Shown piece by piece: positions 1 to 5,293 of a stretch of 6,644 bases of DNA. The notes below the pieces were generated by a model that had not been told where the DNA came from, did no database searches, and saw only the letters and a list, made by a program, of their open reading frames with translations. Both the position numbers and the translations under genes were made by a program. Origin of the DNA: an uncultured Synergistia bacterium. GTDB lineage: Bacteria; Eremiobacterota; SpSt-956; JAKJGF01. The first letter of the stretch is position 1. Every line of letters starts with the position of its first letter. The stretch is taken from the NCBI GenBank assembly GCA_937888925.1, contig CALARM010000469.1, positions 1-6,644 on the forward strand, read 5' to 3'.

Positions 1-482
1 TAAATTACTGGAATGATATGTCAAATATGGTTATGGAGGCCTATAAAAATTCTCTTAATTCAGGTCAGCAGTTTCAGGAAGGTTTTGCTGCAATGCTGAA
101 AGAAATGATAGAGGCAAATATTAAAAATACCCTGGAAGTTCAGAAAGAAATGGAAGGCCATACAAAAAAGAATGTAGATGCATATATGGATAATTTAGTA
201 AAAGTTTCCAGATTTTACTCTGATAACAGTGAAAAAGGTCTTGAAACAATGAAAGGTCTTTTTGAAAAATACAGTATAACAAACAGCCAGTTCAGAAGTG
301 AAATGGAGAAACTCTGGAAAGAAAATTTCGATGAGTATCAGAAAAAAATGCAGGAATTTTCCGATACCTTTAAATCCAATCAGGAAAAAAGCATTAATTT
401 TATGTTCGATACCTTTAAAAATTCTTCAAAACATATGGAAGAATTTTCTAAAAAACTCGGTGAAATGAATAAAGCAAAATAA
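1..482 (+). CDS. phasin-like / PHA granule-associated helical protein, probably 5'-truncated by the window edge
   Basis: This small, highly charged, all-helical protein is rich in Lys, Glu, Met and Phe, with heptad-like spacing that suggests long amphipathic helices or coiled coil. It has no Cys, signal peptide or membrane segment. Its position directly upstream of a PHA synthase and its composition fit a phasin (granule surface protein) or a diverged PhaE/PhaR-type synthase partner. Family membership is inferred from context and composition, not from a diagnostic motif. The first ATG is at 18 and gives 154 residues, but no SD precedes it and the frame stays open to the left edge (reading NYWND before the Met). 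The true start therefore probably lies outside the window. The TAA stop at 480-482 overlaps an ATG (TAATGA) and begins the 13-bp tandem duplication described separately. The promoter is not visible here. Confidence 0.65.
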   Translation, partial: NYWNDMSNMVMEAYKNSLNSGQQFQEGFAAMLKEMIEANIKNTLEVQKEMEGHTKKNVDAYMDNLVKVSRFYSDNSEKGLETMKGLFEKYSITNSQFRSEMEKLWKENFDEYQKKMQEFSDTFKSNQEKSINFMFDTFKNSSKHMEEFSKKLGEMNKAK

Positions 483-507
483 TGAGAGGTGAATATGAGA
501 GGTGAAT
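482..507 (+). repeat. 13-bp perfect tandem duplication
   Basis: The 13-mer ATGAGAGGTGAAT occurs twice without a gap, at 482-494 and 495-507. Each copy contains an SD-like AGAGG. The second copy supplies the left arm of the hairpin at 497-533, and the first copy supplies a possible SD for the ATG at 495. It looks like a recent local duplication in the phasin-phaC gap. Confidence 0.85.
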
Positions 508-542
508 GGTACAAAACATACCGGTCACCTCTCGATTTTTAA
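495..542 (+). other. possible 15-codon leader ORF ending one base before a phaC ATG
   Basis: An ATG at 495 follows AGAGG (485-489) by five bases and encodes MRGEWYKTYRSPLDF, stopping at TAA 540-542. The next ATG, at 544, is in the phaC frame, giving the junction TAATATG typical of termination-reinitiation coupling. The ORF spans the hairpin at 497-533, so ribosomes translating it would disrupt that stem. Such a short ORF can arise by chance, and no homologue is known to me. Confidence 0.2.
497..540 (+). terminator. terminator/attenuator-like hairpin between phasin-like gene and phaC
   Basis: GAGAGGTGA (497-505) pairs perfectly with TCACCTCTC (525-533). An inner GGTA/TACC stem (508-511 with 519-522) closes the seven-base loop CAAAACA, and a TTTTT run follows at 536-540. 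This has the form of an intrinsic terminator or attenuator. It could allow more transcript of the upstream phasin-like gene than of phaC, a stoichiometry that granule proteins would need. It overlaps the GTG at 502, which argues against that codon as the phaC start. Confidence 0.55.
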
Positions 543-543
543 T

Positions 544-1620
544 ATGATTATGTCTTTTATGGACGAAGTAATGAATGCACAGAAAGATATAGTTGAGAAA
601 ACTTCTGATAATGTCAGAAGATTTGTCAGGTTTAATGAATTGCTTTTATCTCCTCCCGATATTAAAGTCGGCCAGACCCCGTCACAGATAGTCTACAGAA
701 AACATAAGGTTAAATTAATAAGATATAAGCCGGTAAAAGAACAGCTCTATAAAACGCCTGTTCTTATAAGTTATGCCCTTGTCAACAAACCTTATATAGT
801 GGATTTGTTGCCTGGAAGAAGTATTGTGGAAGTGCTTGTTAACAGTGGTTTTGATGTTTATCTCATAGACTGGGGAACTCCCACTGATAGTGACAGTAAA
901 AACGGCCTTGATACATATATAAATTTTTATCTGGACAGGATGGTCGATAAGGTCAGAGAAATAAGCGGTTCTGATAGGATAAGTTTGCTCGGTTATTGCA
1001 TGGGAGGAACTTTTTCCTTAATTTATACTGCTCTTCATCAGGAAAAGATTAAGAATTTAATTCTTATGGCAACTCCTTTTGACTGCAGTAAAGATGAAGG
1101 AATTCTTTTTAAATGGGCTAAAGAAATGCCAGTGGAAGAGATTGCGCAAAAATACGGTAATTGTCCCGGATGGCTTCTTGCTTCATCTTTTCTTGCATTG
1201 AATCCCCTCGGCCCTATTGATAAAGCAACAGGTTTTTTCAGGGGAGTGGAAGATGATAAGTTCGTAGAACTCTTTCTTGCCATGGAGAAATGGATTAATG
1301 ACACAGTAGATGTTCCCGGAAGAGCTTATACAGAATTTATGACTTACTGTTTTCAGCAAAATCTGCTGTATAAAAACCAGTTTGTCACAGGTGATAAACT
1401 GGTTGATCTTAAAAATATAACCTGTTCTTTCCTTAATATTGTAGCAGATGAAGATACATCTGTCCCTCCGTCGTCAAGTATTCCTATAGGAGAGCATATA
1501 AGCAGCAAAGACAAAGAATTATTGACTACTCCCGCAGGCCATATAGGTCTTTCCGTAAGCGGTAAGGCTTTAAAGAAACTCTGGCCGAAGGCTGTGGAAT
1601 GGATGGCAAACAGATCGTGA
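544..1620 (+). CDS. phaC: poly(3-hydroxyalkanoate) synthase, class III PhaC type
   Basis: Polymerises (R)-3-hydroxyacyl-CoA into PHA on the granule surface. The alpha/beta-hydrolase fold carries the synthase lipase-like box GYCMGG, with the nucleophilic Cys about 152 residues into the protein. The other triad members are Asp in ADEDTSVPP (about residue 304) and His in PAGHIGLS (about 333). The spacing of 152 and then 29 residues matches class III PhaC closely. The conserved VDLLPGRS and IDWGTPT segments are also present. From ATG 544 the protein is 358 residues, near the roughly 355 usual for class III. A longer frame from GTG 502 exists but runs through the terminator-like hairpin. None of the ATGs at 544, 550 or 559 has a good SD, so the start is uncertain and may depend on coupling. 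Class III enzymes need a PhaE partner; the small phaE-like gene at 2539 is the likely one. Confidence 0.93.
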   Translation: MIMSFMDEVMNAQKDIVEKTSDNVRRFVRFNELLLSPPDIKVGQTPSQIVYRKHKVKLIRYKPVKEQLYKTPVLISYALVNKPYIVDLLPGRSIVEVLVNSGFDVYLIDWGTPTDSDSKNGLDTYINFYLDRMVDKVREISGSDRISLLGYCMGGTFSLIYTALHQEKIKNLILMATPFDCSKDEGILFKWAKEMPVEEIAQKYGNCPGWLLASSFLALNPLGPIDKATGFFRGVEDDKFVELFLAMEKWINDTVDVPGRAYTEFMTYCFQQNLLYKNQFVTGDKLVDLKNITCSFLNIVADEDTSVPPSSSIPIGEHISSKDKELLTTPAGHIGLSVSGKALKKLWPKAVEWMANRS

Positions 1621-1643
1621 GAATTTTTGTTAATATAACTGTT

Positions 1644-1674
1644 TCGCGTTACGCGTTACGCGTTACGCGTCACG
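1644..1674 (+). repeat. heptad tandem array 1 (ACGCGTY), phaC-phaB gap
   Basis: About four tandem 7-bp units of ACGCGT plus one pyrimidine fill most of the gap after phaC. The order of the variable base is T, T, T, C. The array starts with an imperfect TCGCGTT unit and ends ACGAATA (1672-1678), a flank shared with array 3. Each full unit contains the palindrome ACGCGT (an MluI site). It is much more GC-rich than the surrounding sequence and lies between the phaC stop and the next gene's SD. Confidence 0.9.
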
Positions 1675-1698
1675 AATAAAAAAGGAGATGTAAATTTT

Positions 1699-2481
1699 AT
1701 GGAACTCAGAGGAAAAGTTGTAGTCATTACAGGCGGAGCAAACGGTATAGGAGAAACCCTTGCAAAGGATCTTGCCCTGGAAGGCATGAAGGTTTCTATC
1801 GGCGATCTCAGTGAGGAACATATAGAAAGAGTCGTAAGGGAAATAAGAGAAGCAGGGGGAACTGCTATAGGAACACTCTGTAATGTAACAGATGAAAAGC
1901 ACGTTGCAGACCTTATGGACAGAACGGTAAAAGAATTCGGCGAAATAAATGTAGTTTTCCCCAGTGCCGGCATTATAAAAGATTCTCTTCTTGCTTCCAC
2001 AGATAAGGAAACAGGTAAAGTAAAACGTACCATGAGTCTTGATGCATTCAAACAGGTTGTAGACGTAAATCTTACAGGTACTTTTCTTACCATAAGAGAA
2101 GCAACGGAAAGAATGATAAACGGCGGATTTCAGGGAATTCTCTTTACAGTATCTTCTGTAAACAGAGCCGGTGTGGCAGGACAGATAAACTATTCTTCCA
2201 CAAAGGCAGCAGTTGATATTATGCCAAAGGTTATATGCAGTGAATTTCACAGGAGAAATATAAAGGGCATAAGATGTGTATGTATTGCTCCGGGATTTGT
2301 GGCAACTCCAATGGTAAAGGGAATGAATCAGAAAGCCCTGGATGCGATACTTAAAGATGTGCCTATAGGCAGACTTATAGAACCTTCTGAAATAGCGGAT
2401 ACGGTGAAATTCTGTATTAAAAATGAAGCAATCCACGGGATAACAATCGACGTAAACGGCGGTTTGAGACATGGAAATTAG
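1699..2481 (+). CDS. SDR-family 3-oxoacyl-CoA/ACP reductase, probable acetoacetyl-CoA reductase (PhaB role)
   Basis: A classical short-chain dehydrogenase/reductase of 260 residues. It shows the Rossmann motif TGGANGIG (11-18), NVTD (62-65), NLTG with Asn124, and the catalytic Ser152, Tyr165 and Lys169 in the S-x12-Y-x3-K pattern. PGFVATPM (198-205) and the C-terminal DVNGG follow. In this operon it most likely reduces acetoacetyl-CoA to (R)-3-hydroxybutyryl-CoA for PhaC. Asp36 at the end of strand 2 suggests NADH rather than NADPH preference (inference from SDR cofactor rules). The usual NNAG motif reads PSAG (88-91), and an insertion rich in Lys and Thr (about 101-113) precedes helix 4. The start ATG has AGGAGA (1683-1688) ten bases upstream. 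A FabG role in fatty-acid synthesis is possible but less likely in this context. Confidence 0.88.
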   Translation: MELRGKVVVITGGANGIGETLAKDLALEGMKVSIGDLSEEHIERVVREIREAGGTAIGTLCNVTDEKHVADLMDRTVKEFGEINVVFPSAGIIKDSLLASTDKETGKVKRTMSLDAFKQVVDVNLTGTFLTIREATERMINGGFQGILFTVSSVNRAGVAGQINYSSTKAAVDIMPKVICSEFHRRNIKGIRCVCIAPGFVATPMVKGMNQKALDAILKDVPIGRLIEPSEIADTVKFCIKNEAIHGITIDVNGGLRHGN

Positions 2482-2483
2482 AA

Positions 2484-2509
2484 GCGTAACGCGTGACGCG
2501 TGACGCGTG
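2484..2509 (-). repeat. heptad tandem array 2, inverted orientation, phaB-phaE gap
   Basis: About 3.7 heptads begin three bases after the SDR stop codon. On the + strand they read ACGCGT followed by a purine, so the ACGCGTY unit lies on the minus strand, opposite to arrays 1 and 3. Positions 2485-2509 are the exact reverse complement of 2936-2960 in array 3 (25 of 25 bases). A GTG inside the array (2500) opens an extended frame for the next gene but has no SD and is not the start. Confidence 0.9.
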
Positions 2510-2538
2510 GATGGTACGGACATAAAGGAGTTAAATTA

Positions 2539-2922
2539 ATGAGTGATAGTGCAAATTTTTTTAAAGATTTTTACTCATCATGGATGGATGCCAATATAAA
2601 TATGATGAAAAGTTCTATGGGGTTTGCTACCGAGGCATGGAAACCTGAAACTTATGAAAAATTTTATGGTGACTGGATGAAAAATACCGGCGATATGCTG
2701 GAAAAAATTATGAGAATGCCGGGATTTGCAGGATATAGCTGGGAAATATTTAAAACTTCCACAGGTTTTCAGAAAATGTTCCACGAAATGACGGAACATT
2801 ATATGAAAAATATGAAACTTCCCACTCATAGCGATATAGACGAACTTTCACAGAGAATTAATTATCTGGACGACAAAATCGAAGAATTAGAGAAAAAGAT
2901 TTCATCTGTGAAATCAGAGTAA
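2539..2922 (+). CDS. phaE: short PhaE/PhaR-like PHA synthase subunit
   Basis: This 127-residue helical protein is rich in aromatics and Met (repeated WM, FY and MMK). Its C-terminal block MKLPTHSDIDELSQRI is followed by a short coiled coil (DDKIEELEKKI). The N(L/I)PTRxDVxxL-then-coiled-coil arrangement is the hallmark I associate with the C-terminus of class III PhaE and class IV PhaR, the subunit that activates PhaC. It is much shorter than typical PhaE (about 350 residues) or PhaR (about 200), so only the conserved core seems to be kept. ATG 2539 has a strong AAAGGAG (2524-2530) eight bases upstream; the GTG at 2500 lies inside a repeat and is rejected. The gene is separated from phaC by the reductase gene and is bracketed by inverted heptad arrays. 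The symbol is given by analogy; phaR would be equally defensible. Confidence 0.72.
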   Translation: MSDSANFFKDFYSSWMDANINMMKSSMGFATEAWKPETYEKFYGDWMKNTGDMLEKIMRMPGFAGYSWEIFKTSTGFQKMFHEMTEHYMKNMKLPTHSDIDELSQRINYLDDKIEELEKKISSVKSE

Positions 2923-2926
2923 ATTA

Positions 2927-2960
2927 GTCACGCGTCACGCGTCACGCGTCACGCGTTACG
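2927..2960 (+). repeat. heptad tandem array 3 (ACGCGTY), phaE-thiolase gap
   Basis: Four full ACGCGTY heptads (2930-2957) with GTC before and ACG after; the variable bases run C, C, C, T. The array begins four bases after the phaE stop and ends ACGAATA (2958-2964), the same flank as array 1. It is followed by the SD GAGAGGAG (2967-2974) of the thiolase. Its last 25 bases are the exact inverse of array 2. Confidence 0.92.
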
Positions 2961-2982
2961 AATACCGAGAGGAGAAAGAGAA

Positions 2983-4176
2983 ATGAACGTAAGTATTCTT
3001 GGAACATATAATTCAAAATTTGGTAAACTTGACGGTAAATCTATCTATGATCTCATAATAGAAGCAGGAAAAGGCGCTATAGAGGATTCGGGACTTAAAC
3101 CGGCAGATATTGATGCCATATATGTAGGAAATTTCAGCTCCGGCGGTTTTAACGGCCAGGAACATCTTGCTCCCGTAGCAATAGATATTCACCCCGATCT
3201 TCGTTTTAAACCTGTAACAAAAGTAGAAGACGCCTGTGCTTCTTCTTCTGCTGCTGTTTATGAAGGGGTTTATTCCATACTCGCAGGAAGATATAAAAAT
3301 GTCCTTGTTATAGGTGCGGAGAAAATGACTGAACTTAAAACAAGAGATATGATGAGGGTTCTCGGCATGGCTTCCTACTGTCCTACAGAAGGAAGTAAAG
3401 GTGAAACCTTTCCGGGGCTTTTTGCCAAATTTGCAACAGGCTATAAGGAACACTATGGATATACAGATGAACAGATGAGAAAATGGCTTGCCATGTCTTC
3501 GGCGAAGGCCTATAAGAATGCAAAGCAAAATCCCCTTGCCCATATGCCTTCAGATCTTACCTGGCAGGATATATTAAATCTTCCTCCTGAAAAAAATGTT
3601 CAGATTGCAGGACTTTTTCATCTTCATGATTGTTCTCTCGTGTCAGACGGTGCTGCTGCTGTTGTCCTTACAACGACTGACAGAGCAAAATCAATGAAAG
3701 ATAAAGTTGTAGAATTTGCAGGTATAGGTCATACGACCGATTATCTTGAATTGTCAAAAAGAGAAAATTATACACTCAAAGCCGCAAAAATGGCTATTTC
3801 TAAAGCTCTGGACGAAGCAGGACTCACTATAAATGATATAAATGTAGCAGAAGTCCATGATTGTTTCACTATAACGGAAATACTCATACTTGAAGCCATG
3901 GGACTTGCAAAAGACGGTGAAGGATGGAAACTTCTGGAAGATGAGCACAGTCTTATATATCCCGGCGGAAAACTTCCTGTAAACCTGAGCGGCGGCCTCA
4001 AAGCAAAAGGACATCCCGTAGGAGCCACAGGGGTAAGCATGCATGTATTGATCGCAAAACAGCTTATGGGAGAAGCCATAGGTATCCAGGCTGAAGGAGC
4101 AAAAACAGGTCTTACCTTTAATATAGGAGGAAGCGGTGCTTCTAATCTGGCCAGTGTTTTAAGAAGAGTAAAATAG
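2983..4176 (+). CDS. acetyl-CoA acetyltransferase, SCP2/SCPx-type thiolase (PhaA role inferred)
   Basis: A 397-residue thiolase-fold enzyme. The nucleophile is Cys85 in EDACASSSAA. His292 lies in EVHDCFT and His344 in KAKGHPVGATG, and the C-terminal NIGGSGASN closes the fold. The HDCF motif and the absence of the CxG cysteine place it in the SCP2-like branch of thiolases (COG0183), common in archaea and anaerobes, rather than with classical PhaA/AtoB. In this operon the expected reaction is condensation of two acetyl-CoA to acetoacetyl-CoA, supplying the reductase and PhaC. Substrate and direction are inferred; a thiolytic role in degradation is an alternative. The start ATG has AGGAG (2970-2974) eight bases upstream. 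It is the last gene of the operon and is followed by a strong terminator. Confidence 0.87.
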   Translation: MNVSILGTYNSKFGKLDGKSIYDLIIEAGKGAIEDSGLKPADIDAIYVGNFSSGGFNGQEHLAPVAIDIHPDLRFKPVTKVEDACASSSAAVYEGVYSILAGRYKNVLVIGAEKMTELKTRDMMRVLGMASYCPTEGSKGETFPGLFAKFATGYKEHYGYTDEQMRKWLAMSSAKAYKNAKQNPLAHMPSDLTWQDILNLPPEKNVQIAGLFHLHDCSLVSDGAAAVVLTTTDRAKSMKDKVVEFAGIGHTTDYLELSKRENYTLKAAKMAISKALDEAGLTINDINVAEVHDCFTITEILILEAMGLAKDGEGWKLLEDEHSLIYPGGKLPVNLSGGLKAKGHPVGATGVSMHVLIAKQLMGEAIGIQAEGAKTGLTFNIGGSGASNLASVLRRVK

Positions 4177-4198
4177 GTACTCTTATTAGATAAGAATG

Positions 4199-4243
4199 AA
4201 AAATGAGCAGGAGGCTACTTATCAGAGCCTCCTGCTCATTTTT
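4199..4243. terminator. bidirectional intrinsic terminator closing the pha operon
   Basis: A perfect 18-bp inverted repeat (4199-4216 with 4226-4243) has a nine-base loop ACTTATCAG. The GC-rich core GAGCAGGAGGCT is flanked by an A run on the left and a T run on the right, so it can terminate transcription in both directions. It lies 22 bases after the thiolase stop and 17 bases beyond the stop of the convergent minus-strand gene, serving both. Confidence 0.93.
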
Positions 4244-4260
4244 ATTGAACTATGTAAAAT

Positions 4261-4543
4261 CTACATCAGTTCTACTGCAGTTTTGTCGCGAGGGTTTATT
4301 GCTCCGCGGGCGGCAAAAATAGCACTGTCAATAAGAATACCTGTTCTGATATTCCCTGTGGAACCTAAATATGCGGCTGCAGCATTTGCGCCTCCGTTAA
4401 CCAGACCTCTCATGAGTGAAGCCTGTCTGCCGGTTGTTTTCTCTTCTGATGCTCCGGTGATAAAACCAACCCCTATGTGGCTTAAACATAATAGTCTGCT
4501 TTGGGATGAGCACTGCTCCGGCAATGTCAGGTAAAAACTGCAT
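4261..4543 (-). pseudogene. frameshifted small gene of unknown function (minus strand)
   Basis: I do not recognise this family. One minus frame from ATG 4543 reads MQFLPDIAGAVLIPKQTIMF then KPH, after which it becomes unlike protein and stops after 48 codons. A second minus frame is convincing from about 4478 down to the TAG at 4261, beginning IGVGFITGASEEKTTGRQ, and is rich in Gly and Ala (GLVNGGANAAAAYLG). Joining the two near 4469-4490 gives a smooth product of about 94 residues, consistent with a +1 base change. The uninterrupted upstream extension of the second frame (to ATG 4626) reads as non-protein. Codon choice (AGA for Arg, GCA/GCT for Ala) matches the neighbours. No clear SD precedes ATG 4543. 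Alternatives are a sequencing error, recent decay, or an intact shorter ORF; the opposite-strand frame over the same bases is a shadow. Confidence 0.45.
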
Positions 4544-4619
4544 AGTGTCTGTATCGATATGAGAAATTTGTAGTATGATGAAGATTTAGTATTTAATTTT
4601 GTAGTTTTACGTAAAAGTA

Positions 4620-4648
4620 TTGACAAAATATTATTAATATAATATTAT
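4620..4648 (+). promoter_or_regulatory. sigma-70 promoter of the membrane-protein gene
   Basis: TTGACA (4620-4625), a 17-base spacer and TATTAT (4643-4648) form an almost perfect housekeeping promoter, with an expected start near 4655. It drives the gene at 4688 after a leader of about 30 bases. Palindromes lie on both sides: TTTTACGTAAAA (4605-4616) just upstream of the -35, and a 7-3-7 dyad (4648-4664) over the start site. Both are possible operators. Confidence 0.8.
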
Positions 4649-4687
4649 GTATTTATAAAATACAATTTATTCGAAAGGATGATTTTT

Positions 4688-5230
4688 ATGGTTAAAGAAG
4701 AGAAAATGTTTAAAGATATATTTCACAGGAAAGGTTCAGATGAATTTCTTTCGGTTCATGAAGAATGTGTCGCAAAGAAGCCATTTATTCCCGGAGTAAA
4801 GGGGGCTGTTCCCGGACATTCAGCAGTGAAAAATATATTTTTCGAGAAAAATACCTCCGGTGCAGTTGAGATAAAGTCCGAACCTTTTGAGGTTATTGAA
4901 AGAAGAAGATACAGAGAATTAAAAGAAGATTTCAACAGAAAACTCTTTAATAATGCAGACAGAATTACCTCTGTGGCAAAACCTTTAATTATATCTCTTG
5001 TTTTTGCCTTTGTTATAGATCTATTCTACTGGGTTCTTGCTTTTACTCCTCATGCCGGTTATATGTGGCTCGTCGGTAATATATGTACTGTCGTTCAAAT
5101 ACTTTCTGCTGCAGGGCTTCTGAGTCTGTTTTTTTACAGCTTTTTTACAGGCAGAAAAATTACAATGTTCTATGACAGATTATTTGAAACATTTGATAAG
5201 AATCTTGTTGCAGAACTTGATTACCTTTAA
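4688..5230 (+). CDS. unrecognised two-helix membrane protein
   Basis: I cannot place this 180-residue protein in a family. It has a charged, probably cytoplasmic N-terminal part (1-95, rich in Lys, Glu and Arg). Two hydrophobic helices follow at about 96-119 (LIISLVFAFVIDLFYWVLAF) and 125-152, then a short charged tail ending AELDYL. There is no signal peptide. An ATG at 4679 lies directly against the SD; AAAGGAT (4674-4680) is spaced correctly for the ATG at 4688, which I take as the start. The gene has its own strong promoter and appears monocistronic, with a hairpin after it. Nothing links it functionally to the PHA genes. Confidence 0.8.
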   Translation: MVKEEKMFKDIFHRKGSDEFLSVHEECVAKKPFIPGVKGAVPGHSAVKNIFFEKNTSGAVEIKSEPFEVIERRRYRELKEDFNRKLFNNADRITSVAKPLIISLVFAFVIDLFYWVLAFTPHAGYMWLVGNICTVVQILSAAGLLSLFFYSFFTGRKITMFYDRLFETFDKNLVAELDYL

Positions 5231-5257
5231 TTATTTCGATTTTTCTGATACGCTCTG

Positions 5258-5284
5258 AATAGTGGTTTCCAGCCATTATTTTTT
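5258..5284 (+). terminator. intrinsic terminator after the membrane-protein gene
   Basis: AATAGTGG (5258-5265) pairs with CCATTATT (5273-5280) through one G-T wobble around the loop TTTCCAG, followed by a six-T run (5279-5284). A competing pairing of GAATAGT (5257-5263) with ACTATTC (5288-5294) is also possible. The convergent minus-strand gene ends at 5294, so the hairpin lies between the two gene ends, but the T run favours termination on the + strand. Confidence 0.6.
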
Positions 5285-5293
5285 GTAACTATT

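Noticed and set aside
1038..1304. Minus-strand frame of 88 codons inside phaC
   Set aside because: Shadow of the PHA synthase coding sequence without any SD or motif.
1656..2093. Second minus-strand frame over the reductase gene
   Set aside because: Shadow of the SDR coding sequence, with a composition rich in Ser, Thr and Phe and no motif. It runs into the heptad array.
1663..2523. Long minus-strand frame of 286 codons across the reductase gene
   Set aside because: It is antisense to a clear SDR gene with full motifs. Its translation is rich in Cys, Tyr and Ser with no family signature, as expected for a shadow frame.
2500..2538. Upstream GTG start extending the phaE-like protein by 13 residues
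   Set aside because: The codon lies inside heptad array 2 and lacks an SD, whereas ATG 2539 has AAAGGAG at ideal spacing.
2578..2829. Minus-strand frame of 83 codons inside the phaE-like gene
   Set aside because: Its His- and Phe-rich translation is the antisense reflection of the Met-, Lys- and Glu-rich subunit. It has no start signal.
1644..2960. CRISPR array or phage attachment sites as an explanation of the ACGCGTY repeats
   Set aside because: Units are only 7 bp and contiguous with no unique spacers. No integrase, transposase or cas gene is nearby.
3013..4079. Several minus-strand frames across the thiolase gene
   Set aside because: All are antisense to a complete thiolase with catalytic residues in place. 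None has an SD or recognisable motif.
4196..4534. Plus-strand frame of 112 codons after the pha terminator
   Set aside because: It starts inside the terminator stem and is antisense to the better-supported minus-strand gene. It has no SD.
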